Notes: generated by a model not told the origin, from the sequence alone. Positions 24,625 to 37,400 are shown, numbered from the stretch's first letter. The stretch is 64,000 nucleotides of DNA from Scatophagus argus (GCF_020382885.2 NC_058497.1:17848330-17912329), one strand, 5' to 3'. Numbers and translations: made by a program.

Positions 24625-25338
24625 AAGCAGCAGTTACAGTAAAATGATTAGCTAGTCTTCACTAATACGTTTTCATTTGGCAGAAATCTGCCCTTGGAAT
24701 GACCAGTTGAACAGAAATATTTTCACTGTAAAAAGTACATTTGGGAGAAACTATAACCAGTAAAGAAAGATTTGTGGGAAAAAGAGTCTTCATTATTGTC
24801 CATTTCTTGCATGATCACATTTTTTTGGATTTTGACAATGTTTCAAGGCTTTACCGCAATTTACTGGATTAAAAAAAAATATTGGGAAATATGAATATGA
24901 ACTTGATTCACAGTCAGGAAACTGGTTGTTAGAGCAGCACAAGGACAGTAAAAACTACAAATGAAAAATGCTATCTAAAACTAATATATAACTAATAACA
25001 AAAACTAATAACTACTATTGACTGGGTGGTTTAAATATTATGAAGGTGAATAATGACAAAAAAGAAAAATTCCTATTTACTTGAGAGAAGAGGACAAAAT
25101 GATAGATTCTCAATCAATGCCAGGTTGTTTATTACAATCCTCATACATTATCAGAATTTATGAAAATAGTAAATGAAATTAAAGTGCATTACAAAATTTA
25201 TCATTTCTCTTTTGGTTTATATTTGCTTAAACATTTGTATGACACAAAACTCGACAATATGTATTTTGATATTTGATATTTTAACATAATGAAGATTATG
25301 TGTGTATTATGTCTTGTCACCACATACCATGCCCAGAT
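24625..25338. other. Spacer between genes 4 and 5
   Basis: AT-rich, no gene. A diverged copy of the distal upstream block is at about 25176-25198. Confidence 0.55.
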
Positions 25339-25407
25339 GGGTGGTTTAAATGATGAAACAATCACTGAAAGCATGCAATGCGAATGACGTAACCCTGCAT
25401 ATAAAAT
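25339..25407 (+). promoter_or_regulatory. Gene 5 proximal promoter module
   Basis: GGGTGGTTT (25339-25347), TGACGTAA (25385-25392) and TATAAAAT (25400-25407), 50 bp from the box end to the ATG. Confidence 0.62.
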
Positions 25408-25456
25408 TAAGCAACCTTGTATGAAGAAAAGAAACTGTTGTAAAAGGAGGGCAGTC

Positions 25457-28400
25457 ATGAGAACTTTTCTTGACAGATGTTTCCTTTTGAGGGTCTACTT
25501 TATTTTGTTCTTCCTCATTTTCTCATGTTTATGCTCTACATCTTCCTCTTCTCCCTCATCTTGTAAATTATGGAGAAAGTTTCATCTTAATGAAATGCAC
25601 AAGCCTGGTGATGTGGTTCTGGGTGGGCTGTTTGAGGTCCACTACAGTTCTGTCTTCCTTGAGCAGACATTTACCTCAGAGCCACAACAGCCAACCTGCA
25701 AAGGGTAGGTTTCTAATAACATGTATATGTGCAAATTATGGAATATGTTCAGAGTATTCCTGGTCAGGAAGAAAATGTCACTGTACTCAATTACTTGTAA
25801 AACATGATAAATGTGACTTTTAATGACAGTTTGAAAAAAAGATGAAATTATCATGGCAACTCTGTAATGTGTTATGTATATACAGTATATATATACATAT
25901 ATATCTATATTGCAAATAAGTACCCATTTCTAAGAATGCCATTTACCTTTCTGTTAGTTTTGACATTCTAGGGTTTAGGTATGCCATGACCATGGCCTTT
26001 GCTATTGAGGAGATCAACAAGAACCCCGATCTGCTACCTAATGTGACTCTGGGATACAGTCTTTATGATAACTGTGGTGCACTTGTTATTGGATTCAGTG
26101 GTTCATTATCTCTGGCAAGTGGTCGTCAGGAGCAGTTTCTGCTTCAGCAAAACTGTTTAGGGACCCCTCCGGTCCTGGGAATAGTGGGTGATTCCTACTC
26201 TACTTTTTCTATTGCTGCCTCCATTGTTCTAGGTTTATTCAGAATGCCCATTGTAAGTATCTTTTGTATTGGTGTATTTTAATATGAATTAATTACATCT
26301 TGGTGTACATTGTTGACATTTCAAAATATTTTGGCTTGTTTGATTTGCATGAGATGGGTAACTTGAGTTTTTACTGTATGTTTCCTGGTAGGTAAGTTAT
26401 TTTTCCACATGCCCCTGCCTGAGTGATCGGCAGCGGTTTCCATCTTTCTTTAGAACAATCCCAAGTGACTCTTTTCAGGTGAATAACTATTACCAGATTG
26501 AGCAAGATTTTAACAATTGTCCCTCATGATTCAAATCGTCTCTTTTCTCCGGATGGAATTATTTATATTTGATGCCATTGTGAAACATATGTGAATATGT
26601 GATTTATATAAATTACAAAATTTAAATTAATTGGACATGTCATTTTAAACAAAATTATTCATCTGTGCAATAATGCCTTCTCACCAATATACTTAGGTGC
26701 GTGCAATGATTCAGATTCTAAAACACTTTGGCTGGACTTGGGTAGGCCTGCTGGTCAGTGATGATGACTATGGACTCCATGTTGCCCGATCCTTTCAATC
26801 TGACCTGTCTCAGTCTGGTGGAGGTTGTTTGGCCTACGTAGAGGTTTTGCCCTGGGACAGTGACCCAGCTGAACTCAGGAGGATTGTACATTTGATGAAG
26901 ACATCAACAGCTCGGGTGGTCATGGTGTTTGCACACGAGTTCCACATGTTTCATCTAATGGAAGAGGTTCAGTGTCTTGAATATAGCAACATTTTCACAT
27001 CTGTGTTTATGAGAGTTAAAAAAGCCAGACAAAACAGTTGTTGTAGACAAATCAATATTTGCCAAAATGCTTGCTTTTCAATTTGGAACATATATTTTAT
27101 TCAATGCATTACAAAGGTGGTGAGGCAGAATGTGATCGGCAGGCAGTGGATAGCAGGTGAGTCGTTGACCGCAGCTGCTGTGCTCCACAAACCTTTCTTC
27201 ATGCCATACCTGAATGGCACACTGGGCATTGCCATCCGTCGAGGAGAATTAACAGGGCTCAGGGAATTCCTTTTACAAATACGTCCTGACCAAAATGACA
27301 ATAGCAACTATAGAAATAGCATGGTGAGAGTTTAATCTTCAAATATGATCTTAATCAAATAAAAATAATAAATAATGACTAATATATAATAACTTCTGCC
27401 AGTACTGACTTTATAATATGCTGTATTTCAGGTGAGGCAGTTTTGGGAACACACATTTCAGTGTAAATTTGATCCAGCAGATCTGGTGGAAGCTGGCGGA
27501 GCACTTTGCACTGGACAGGAAGATATTAACAATGTGGAGACTGAGTTTTTGGATTTTTCAACCCTTAGGCCTGAGTATAATATTTACAAAGCTGTCTATG
27601 CTCTGGCATATGCACTTGATAAAATGCTGCATTGTCAACCAGGGAGAGGTCCATTCAGCGGGCACAGCTGTGCCACTTTGCAAACATTGGAGCCCTGGCA
27701 GGTAACACATCAATTAACTCTCCACCTGATTATGTTTTTGAAAGGGATGCTACACCCTGAAATACTTGCTACAATTAGATTTGCAAGATCTGTTGTAAAT
27801 CATTTAACAGTCTGATAAACATTTTCCTGATGGAGCCTTTTCCTCACTCTTCATGTTTATTTTCATTTCCATCATCCATTTGTAGCTTGTACATTATTTG
27901 CAACAGGTCAACTTCACTACAGCGTTTGGTGATCAAGTGTCATTTGATGAGAATGGTGATGCCCTACCCATCTATGACATTGTCAACTGGCATTGGCTTC
28001 CGGATGGAAAAACTATAGTCCAGAATGTGGGTGAGGTGAAAAGGTTGGAATCCAAAGGTGAAGAACTTGCAATTGATGAAGACAAAATCTTCTGGAACTT
28101 TGAATCAAACAAGGTTATTTCTGCTTTATCAGACAATGTTTTTGTATTTTAACAGAAAATCAGTGTATTATAATATAGTTAGAGATTTGTTTGTCTCTCT
28201 CAAGACACCCCCATCAGTGTGCAGTGAGAGCTGTCCTCCAGGTACCCGCATGGCCATAAAGAAAGGGGAACCCATTTGTTGTTTTGACTGCATCCCTTGT
28301 TCTGAGGGAAAGATAAGTAATCAAACTAGTAAGTGTTCATGTTCAATGTTTTAATTACACACTAAGGTAACTATATACTATACAACAACAATACACCTCA

Positions 28401-29335
28401 AAATATCCTCTTTCTTATCAGATGCTATGGATTGCACTAGCTGTCCAGAGGATCTCTGGTCCAACCCCCAGCGTGACCACTGTGTTCCTAAAAAAACAGA
28501 GTTCCTCTCCTACCATGAGCCTCTTGGTATCTGCTTGACAACCACTTCGTTGCTGTGTACATGTATCTGTGTTGTTGTGTTGGGCATTTTTACCTATCAT
28601 CGCCACACACCGATCGTACGCGCCAACAATTCAGAACTGAGTTTCCTGCTCCTGGTATCACTGAAACTATGTTTCATGTGTTCACTGCTGTTTATCGGTC
28701 GTCCCAGACTGTGGACATGCCAGCTGAGACATGCAGCATTTGGGATCAGCTTTGTGCTTTGTGTCTCTTGTATTTTGGTAAAAACTATGGTGGTTCTGGC
28801 TGTGTTTAAGGCCTCCAAGCCAGGAGGTGAAGACATTCTGAAGTGGTTTGGTGCTATGCAGCAGAGAGGGACAGTCATGGTTCTCACTTCCATTCAGGCA
28901 GCAATCTGCACTGCCTGGATTGTGTCTTCATCACCGGCTCCTCATAAAAACACTCAATATTACAATGATAAGATTATTTATGAGTGTGTAGTTGGGTCAA
29001 CAGTTGGTTTTGCAGTGTTACTGGGTTACATTGGTTTACTGGCTATTCTTAGCTTCCTGTTAGCTTTTCTGGCAAGGAATCTTCCAGATAATTTCAATGA
29101 GGCCAAACTCATCACTTTCAGCATGCTGATCTTCTGTGCTGTGTGGGTGGCCTTTGTCCCTGCTTATGTTAACTCTCCAGGTAAATACGCAGATGCAGTG
29201 GAGGTATTTGCCATCCTGGCCTCCAGCTTTGGCCTCTTGGTAGCACTGTTTGGACCCAAATGTTACATAATCCTTCTGCGACCAGAGAAAAATTCGAAGA
29301 AAGCAATCATGGGTCGAGGAACCACCAACTCATAA
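25457..29335 (+). CDS. Gene 5: V2R/OlfC olfactory receptor, type B, intact, 880 aa
   Basis: Coding exons: 25457-25704, 25958-26252, 26392-26478, 26697-26966, 27117-27323, 27432-27701, 27886-28113, 28205-28328, 28422-29335 (TAA). Signal peptide [19 protein letters not shown] differs from genes 6 and 7, while exons 2-9 are nearly identical to gene 6. Pocket residues Thr, Asp, DDDYG and Glu are kept, but SEAW has become GESL, a change beside the pocket that could alter ligand choice. The intron 26967-27116 is 150 nt, has a weak donor (GTTCAG) and AAG acceptor, and is open in frame, so its retention would insert 50 residues. Exon 27117-27323 contains an internal perfect donor CAG|GTGAGT at 27154-27162. 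The last intron joins A|AT giving Asn where other copies have Asp. Confidence 0.91.
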
Positions 29336-29699
29336 AAGCAGCAGTTACAGTAAAATAATCAACTAGTCTTAACCAATTTGTATTAATTAAGTAGAGATCT
29401 GCCTTTGAAATGACAGGACCTTTATCAGATAAACAACTTGCTTTTTCGTTTCAGGAATTCTTTTTATTGTGAAGGATATATTTTGTAAAAACTGGAAGCT
29501 AGAAGAAATCTTTGTGAATAACAGTTTAGCTACCTTTTGTGTCACTGTTTTTCTTTATCAGACTTTATACTCTGTCTCCCAAAAGAAAAAGGAAAAAAAT
29601 AAAGAATGAGTGCCTAGTAGTGGTACTCAATTTTGTCTGTATTAACATAGAGATACTTGGTGGCCCAAGTGTTAAAGTCAGTAGTTTCCACTGTGTTTC
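29336..29699. other. 3' flank of gene 5
   Basis: No gene. It is almost identical to 38377-38744 downstream of gene 6. An AATAAA-like signal lies in an A-rich tract near 29598. Confidence 0.5.
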
Positions 29700-29869
29700 A
29701 TGTTGGGATTAATCAGGGTGAACAATTACACCAACATTTGGTGGCAAGAAAAAATTCCCTTTTAACAGGAAGGAATTTTGAGGAGGACCCAGCTCACAAG
29801 GGAGAACTATCCTGCTGATATTTGGCCGGGTAAAGGAGGGGAGGAAGAGGTAGACAGGACAGGGAGGAT

Positions 29870-29911
<42 letters not shown>

Positions 29912-31080
29912 CATGCAATTAGCATCAAACATTAAAAAAGAAAAACATGACAGGTTGTTTTAATTAGGATGCTGAAAACTATGTAATGTATTTATTTGTT
30001 TTGTAGTGGAGCTGTCGTTCAAGTTAATTATACTAGCACTAGAAGAGACGACACAGGCAGATGTTGACAGTAGACACTGGGTTTGTCAGAGGGCCAGATC
30101 CAGGTCAGCATGTAGATCTGGACAGAGAGAGAGAGAGAGAGGGAGGGAGAGAGCCCTACACACTTTGTTAAAGGCTAACTATACGCTTTACTAAACAGAA
30201 TGGTTTTAAGTCTGGTCTTAAAGGTGGTGGTGGTGGTGTCTGCCTCTTGAACCCAGATTGACAGCTGGTTCCACAGTAGGGGTGCCTGATATCTAAAGGC
30301 TCGTCCTCACATTCTAATTTTATGAATTCTAGGAACTACAAGTAAACCTGCACTCAGTGATCTGAGTGTTTTATTGGGAATATATGGGACTATTAGATCC
30401 TGCAAGTATAGTGGAGCTAGTCCATTTAGGGCCTTATATGCAAGTAGGAGAATTTTAAAGTCTGTTCTGAATTTTACCGGAAGCCAGCGAAGGAAAGCTA
30501 AGATAGGAGAGATATGATCCCTTTTGCTAATTCTTGTCAAAACTCCAGCTGCAGGTTGGATCAGCTGCAGAATATTAATGGAGTAATTTGGACATCCTGA
30601 TAATAATGAGTTGCAGTAGTCCAGCCTAGAAGTAACAAAAGCATTCAGCATCATTCTGAGAGAGGATGCTCCTAATCTTAGCAATATTACGGAGGTGAAA
30701 GAAGGCGGTCTTAGAGATCTGTTTAACATGATGGATAAAATACATGTCCTGACCAAAACTAACGCAGAGGTTCTTCACAGTCATACTGGAGGCCAAAGTA
30801 ATACTGCCCAGAAAGAGAATATTATCATTATTATACTATTCTAGTACTGAGATGTTTGGGGCCAAAAATAATGACCTCAGTTTTGTCTGAGTTTCATAAC
30901 AAAAAATTGGAGGTCATCCAGTCCTTTATGTCCTTAAGACATGCCTGAAGTCTGACTAACGGCTTTATTTCTTCAGGCTTTATGGATAAGTACAGCTGGG
31001 TATCATCAGCATAACAATGAAAGTTTATGCCATGTCTCTGAATAATATTTCCTAGAGGGAGCATGTAATATCACAGTGTG
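29700..31080 (-). mobile_element. LINE fragment (L2/CR1-like), duplicated at 38745-39960
   Basis: The minus strand carries reverse-transcriptase C-terminal motifs: TSRLDYCNSLLSG, LQLIQPAAGVLTR, LRWLPVKFRTDFKILLLAYK and ALNGLAPLYLQDL (30307-30756). Upstream of them (about 30860-31010) are remnants of the YADDTQLYLS type and WMTSNF region. The low-coordinate side holds the 3' region with TTAAAAGGGAATTTTTTCTT, typical of this common fish family. The copy is broken and 5'-truncated. Two GA microsatellites (29873-29907 and about 30122-30153) lie inside its 3' region. Confidence 0.75.
29873..29907 (+). repeat. (GA)n microsatellite
   Basis: About 17 uninterrupted GA units; the paralogous tract at 38915-38946 is slightly shorter. 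Confidence 0.9.
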
Positions 31081-31475
31081 GACAATGACTGATCTACACA
31101 CTGCTTTTGTACAGTCTGATGGCAGCAGGTACCAAAGAGTACCTGAAGTGTTCTATTTTCCACCTTTGTGGTCTGGTAACTGAATGACTTGGCATTCTGT
31201 CACAGCTGGTAGTGTTAATGCCACTACTGCTACTGCAGACTGGCAGAAGGTCTTCAGGAGCCCACACACAAAAGGATCTTAGGCTCCTTAGTCTTCTCTG
31301 TCACTTCCTGAAGAGGATTTTGGAGTTGTGAGAGCAGTCCAATTTTTTGTTGATTTGGAGTCCAAGGTATGATTTCACCCGCCCCACTGTGACGTGACTT
31401 CGTATTCTTCTTGCAGTCCACCTTAAGCTTATCGGTCTTGCTGATATTAAAGGACACCATTAGCTCTGTCCATTG
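31081..31475 (-). mobile_element. Second LINE fragment (L2-like reverse transcriptase remnant)
   Basis: On the minus strand, pieces such as ISKTDKLKVDC (compare SKTKELVVDF of L2-type elements) and, further on, AAIRLYK-like sequence can be read. It abuts the preceding LINE and is repeated at about 39950-40410. Too decayed for firm classification. Confidence 0.5.
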
Positions 31476-33336
31476 TAGTTTTGAACTTTTTCATCAGACC
31501 TTTTTTTGCATAATTTGCCATGGACTAACTAACGAATAGGCCACACCTGGAGGTTGCAACTGCTTGTTAGCCATTTTCCCATCATTTATGAACCACCATC
31601 TCCAAATCCTAAATGGTTAATGCCACACTTTTGTCAAACCCCTAGAATTAAAACTGAAACTCTTCACTCACATCTTGGATGTTTCATTCCAAATTCAATT
31701 TTATGGCATACAAAAACCAAATGCGAAAAAACTTATAATTGTCTCAATATATAAGAACCTGACTGCATCTTCTCCAAACTTACATGTATAAACCAAACTT
31801 GATTTGTGATTTAGAGAACAAATAAAAATCTAAAACTTGGGAGTAATGGATTTGAATTGAAATGAATGAATTCCTGTCTTCACTCTTGTATGACACTCCA
31901 GTGGTGTTGTGTGTTTCTGATCAGTCTGATCAGCTGCAGCATCCAGTCAGTAACTGATATCCAATAAGCATATGTCATTAGGTAAAGACTTCCATAAAGA
32001 CTGTTCTTGTGCGTCCTCACTCATGGCTTCACATAGATACTTCCTCAGTCCTTAATTCTCAGACCAGAAATAACAGTGTTGGAGTGACCTCCTGGACCAG
32101 AATGACCTGTGGTTCAAGTGGGTACTGAGGAGAAATGTCAAATGAAGGAACTGAGATGTGTAAACATCATGACAATGCAAAATGTGTTAACACCTTCTTC
32201 CCTTATGTTATCACTTTCATAAAGAGTTAAGTTAGTCATATAATGTCAGTCTTGTCCACTTACACACAAATTATGTACATATTGGATTTTAACATGTAAA
32301 CATGTATATACTGTATAACTACCCACTTCATGTGTATGAAGTAATCTAATATAAATAATCCTATTAAATATCAATTTTTTGCACTATTTGCATTTGTTAC
32401 AATCTTCTTCCAACTTGTTTGTACCTCTATTTCTATTTTTAGATTCTTGTTAATTGTTCTCTGCGTAACTACACTGGAAGTAAAAAAACAAGTCAAATTA
32501 AATCAGCCTTTATGTAATAACTTGAATCTGATTCTGAAAAGCAACAAAAGACATTGAAAAATCTTTGCAGTATCTTCTATAGAGTTTTTGGCATTGAGAC
32601 AAATAGCAAAATATCGTCCGCATATAAAGCTCTTGAGTAACTATTATTTCCAGACTGATACCATAAATGTCAAAGTGAGTTCTAACCTCTGTATTTTTAT
32701 GAACAAATAGTCATGTTGAGTCAGGATACCCATGACTGTTTGCTTTGACTCTAGAAGAAAATGGCATATAAGTCATTATTCCACGAGCTCCAAATCATTT
32801 ATTTCTCTTGCGGAAAGCAGTACAATAGCTACACTATATCATCACATAGATTCAAAAATTACTTAAGTGACAGAAAACACTGTCCAGCACACTAGCATTG
32901 ACTCCTTTAAGCATTACAAAAGGACATGCTCAAACTACCTAAAAAACATATGCTACATAAATCAATTTTAATTGATGAAATGAATAGGATGTGTAATCTG
33001 AAAAAAAACTAGAGGAAATAAAAACAGAAAGACTCTTTCTTTCAAGAGAAAAGAGGAGAAAATAATAGATTCCCAGTCACAGCTACATAGCTGATTACAA
33101 CCCCCATACATTTGCAAAGTTTTGAAAAATAAGCATGGGCTTTAATTTTCCCAACAATCAATTAATCAATGAAACAATCAAAGGAAGATCAATGTTTATG
33201 TGCTTTAGAAAATACATACCGTTCATGTTTACATTTGATGACACACACATTGATGTGCCACGGAGTTGTTTTTTTTAATGTTATGTTATTATAATTAAGT
33301 TTGCATTGATATTATGTCTTTCCCCTATAGAACATG
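31476..33336. other. Spacer sequence, unit 1
   Basis: No gene seen. The unit 2 counterpart (40411-41796) lacks about 380 bp corresponding to 31739-32117 and about 110 bp near 33000-33108. Confidence 0.5.
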
Positions 33337-33540
33337 CCCTGATGAATGGTGTAAATGATGAAACAGTGATGGAAAACACTCAACATGGAGGACATAGCCA
33401 TGCATGTAAAATGAAGTAGTGTTTGAAGAAGAGAAACAAGTGTGTATCCAGGAGGGCAGTTATGGGAGCTTTTTTTTTGGATCCATATTTACCCTTGTGT
33501 GTTTACTTCATCTTTTCTTTTTTCCTCTCAAGAGTTAAGA
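33337..33540 (+). pseudogene. Orphan V2R promoter plus truncated exon 1 (relic)
   Basis: GATGAATGGTGTAAATGATG, GGACATAGCCATGCATGTAAAA (a decayed TGACATAG..TATAAAA module), GTTTGAAGAAGAGAAACA and GAGGGCAGTTATGGGAGCTT align step by step with the gene 4 promoter and start of exon 1. After the ATG (about 33461) only some 60 bases of signal-peptide coding sequence remain (GAF...DPYLPLCVYFIFS-like). No other exon follows, so this is the 5' stump of a lost receptor. Confidence 0.72.
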
Positions 33541-34395
33541 GTTAAGAAAAATAATATTTTGCTGAGGCAGATCCTTCATGGGGTGTTTTAAGGGCCTAAT
33601 TACTTCATTAACTTCATTTAATAAAGGCCATTTGGTGTGACTTAACAAATTTATGTATTATATATTTTTCCAAGAATTAAGAAAAAAAAATCACCCAGTG
33701 TAGCCTTTTCAAGAGACAATCAAATTAATAAAATGTCCATCGCATTTTTTTTTTTTAATTAAAGATCAGTAAACCATACCTTTATTTCCAAATCATGCCT
33801 TTTGCAAAAAGGCAGTTGGGGTATACTGCTTATTCAGTAAACTGAAATTTTTAACATGCTCATGATGATGCCATAATGACCCTAAAGTCTAGTGTACAAG
33901 AATTTTAGTGTTATTCCTAATTAAAACATTTTAAGTAAAGTATGACCCACACCTTTAAGCATTTAAAGAAGACATTTACAACGATTAGTTCAAAGACATG
34001 ACACCCATATCAAGCTTTATTGAAAAAAATTAAATCATGAGATGTGTCATTTTGAAAGAGCGAAAATAAAAATGAAAAAAGATTGCAACTGATTACAATT
34101 CCCAGACTTTAGGAAATGTATTTAAATAAATGTGTAATATTTTAAAAATGGTACATGGCTTATTTTTACCAAAATTGTAGATTATGGTTTATGTGTTATT
34201 TCTTTCATGAATATCGTTCTTCATAATGAAGGCAAACATTTCACTTTAGGATAAAGAAATAAAAATAAATTTTAACAGAAGGGGGACTTTAATATAGCTA
34301 AGTTTATATGTGTACTGACTATGTTCTGCCACCATAGCCGTTTCCCTCATGGGAGATACGGGGGAAGAAACAATACGGAAAGCGTGCAAAGGGAA
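33541..34395. other. Spacer upstream of gene 6
   Basis: AT-rich, no gene; nearly identical to 41951-42727 upstream of gene 7. Confidence 0.55.
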
Positions 34396-34418
34396 TGACA
34401 TAGCTCTGCATATAAAAT
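34396..34418 (+). promoter_or_regulatory. Gene 6 proximal promoter module
   Basis: TGACATAG (34396-34403) and TATAAAAT (34411-34418), the TATA box starting 59 bp before the ATG. The GGTGGTGT element seen in other copies is not clear here. Confidence 0.62.
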
Positions 34419-34469
34419 TAAGTAACCTTGTATGAAGTACATAAGCAGGTGAAAAGGAAAAGGGCAGTT

Positions 34470-37400
34470 ATGGGAGCTTTTCTTGAACCATATATCTTAC
34501 TCTGTGCCTGCCTTATTTTGTTTTTTCCCTTATTCACTACTTTATATTCGACATCTTCCTCTTTTCCAACATCTTGTAAATTATGGAGAAAGTTTCATCT
34601 TAATGAAATGCATAAGCCTGGTGATGTGGTTCTGGGTGGGCTATTTGAGGTCCACTACACCTCTGTCTTCCCTGAGCGGACATATATTTCAGAGCCACAA
34701 CAGCCAATCTGCAAAGGGTGAGTTTCACACACACACACACACACACATTAAACATTGTGTATTGGTGAAAATTTGGCTGACTGCTCTGATTATTCATCAT
34801 GTCAAAGAAAATGCCACTGTACCGAAATGCTGATGAGTTATGTACTTCTGACATTTATAGTGATACTTTTAAAGTACTAAGTATATTATATTGCTATAAT
34901 GTGTAAATATAAGTTCAGTTTTTATATATACACTTACCCCTTTCCCACAATGCCTTGGTGCTTTTTAGTAGTTAATAGTCATATTTCTTGTGTTAGTTTT
35001 GACATTCTAGGGTTCAGACATGCCATGAGCATGGCCTTTGCTATTGAGGAGATCAACAAGAATTCCAATCTGCTACCTAATGTGACTCTGGGATACAGTC
35101 TTTATGATAACTGTGGTGCACTTGTTATTGGATTCAGTGGTTCATTATCTCTGGCAAGTGGTCGTCAGGAGCAGTTTCTGCTTCAGCAAAACTGTTTAGG
35201 GACCCCTCCGGTCCTGGGAATAGTGGGTGATTCCTACTCTACTTTTTCTATTGCTGCCTCCATTGTTCTAGGTTTATTCAGAATGCCCATTGTAAGTATC
35301 TTTTGTATTGTTGTATTTTCATATGAATTAATTACATCTTTAAAAGGTGTACATTGTTGACATTTCAAAATATTTTGGCTTGTTTGATTTGCATGAGATG
35401 GGTAACTTGAGTTTATACTGTGTGTTTCCTTGTAGGTAAGTTATTTTTCTACATGCCCCTGCCTGAGTGATCGGCAGCGGTTTCCATCTTTCTTTAGAAC
35501 AATCCCAAGTGATTCTTTTCAGGTGAATAACTATTACCAGATTGAGCAAGATTTTAACAATTGTCCCTCATGATTCAAACCTTGTCTTTTCTCCTAATGG
35601 GATTATTTATATTTGATGCCATTGTGAAACATATGTGAATATGTGATTCATATAAATTACAAAATTTAAATTAATTGGACATGTCATTTTAAACAAAATT
35701 ATTCATCTGTGCAATAATGCCTTCTCACCAATATACTTAGGTGCGTGCAATGATTCAGATTCTAAAACACTTTGGCTGGACTTGGGTAGGCCTGCTGGTC
35801 AGTGATGATGACTATGGACTCCATGTTGCCCGATCCTTTCAATCTGACCTGGCTCAGTCCGGTGGAGGTTGTTTGGCCTACGTAGAGGTTTTGCCCTGGG
35901 ACAGTGACCCAGCTGAACTCAGGAGAATTGTACATTTGATGAAGACATCAACAGCTCGGGTGGTCATGGTGTTTGCACACGAGTTCCACATGTTTCATCT
36001 AATGGAAGAGGTTCAGTGTCTTGAATATAGCAACATTTTCACATCTGTGTTTATGAGAGTTAAAAAAGCCAGACAAAACAGTTGTTGTAGACAAATAAAT
36101 ATTTGCCAAAATGCTTGCTTTTCTATTTGGAACATATATTTTATTTAATGCATTACAAAGGTGGTGAGGCAGAATGTGATCGGCAGGCAGTGGATTACAG
36201 GTGAGTCGTTGACAGGAGCTGCTGTGCTCCACAAACCTTTCTTCATGCCATACCTGAATGGCACACTGGGCATTGCCATCCGTCGAGGAGAATTAACAGG
36301 GCTCAGGGAATTCCTTTTACAAATACGTCCTGACCAAAATGACAATAGCAACTATAGAAATAGCATGGTGAGAGTTTAATCTTCAAATATGATCTTAATC
36401 AAATAAAAATAATAAATAATGACTAATATATAATAACTTCTGCCAGTACTGACTTTATAATATGCTGTATTTCAGGTGAGGCAGTTTTGGGAATACACAT
36501 TTCAGTGTAAATTTGATCCAGCAGATTTGGTGGAAGCTGGCGGAGCACTTTGCACTGGACAGGAAGATATTAACAATGTGGAGACTGAGTTTTTGGATTT
36601 TTCAACCCTTAGGCCTGAGTATAATATTTACAAAGCTGTCTATGCTCAGGCTTATGCACTTGATAAAATGCTGCATTGTCAACCAGGGAGAGGTCCATTC
36701 AGCGGGCACAGCTGTGCCACTTTGCAAACATTGGAGCCCTGGCAGGTGACACATCAATTAACACTCCACCTGATTATGTTTTTGAAAGGGATGCTACACC
36801 CTGAAATACTTGCTACAATTAGATTTGCAAGATTTGTTGTAAATCATTTAACAGTCTGATAAACATTTTCCTGATGGAGCCTTTTCTCACTCTTCATGTT
36901 TATTTTCATTTCCGTCATCCATTTGTAGCTTGTACATTATTTGCAACAGGTCAACTTCACTACATCGTTTGGTGATCAAGTGTCATTTGATGAGAATGGT
37001 GATGCCCTACCCATCTATGACATTGTCAACTGGCATTGGCTTCCGGATGGAAAAACTATAATCCAGAATGTGGGTGAGGTGAAAAGGTTGGAATCCAAAG
37101 GTGAAGAACTTACAATTGATGAAGACAAAATCTTCTGGAACTTTGAATCAAACAAGGTTATTTCTGCTTTATCAGAACATGTTTTTGTATTTTAACAGAA
37201 AAAGTGTATTATAATATAGTTAGAGATTTGTTTGTCTCTCTCAAGACACCCCCATCAGTGTGCAGTGAGAGCTGTCCTCCAGGTACCCGCATGGCCAGAA
37301 AAAAAGGGGAACCCATTTGTTGTTTTGATTGCATCCCTTGTTCTGAGGGAAAGATAAGTAATCAAACTAGTAAGTGTTCATGTTCAATGTTTTAATTACA

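Larger units (their letters stand above)
26103..35141 (+). repeat. Segmental duplication, unit 1 (gene 5 exon 2 to gene 6 exon 2)
   Basis: This roughly 9.04-kb unit starts within exon 2 of gene 5 and ends at the matching point in exon 2 of gene 6. It matches unit 2 (35142-43457) through receptor exons, the 3' spacer with LINEs, the orphan exon relic, the promoter and exon 1. The edges were placed by diagnostic bases in exon 2 and are good to about 80 bp. Confidence 0.75.

Noticed and set aside
29709-29918. Small open frames rich in Ser-Leu or Arg-Glu repeats
   Set aside because: They are translations of the GA microsatellite.
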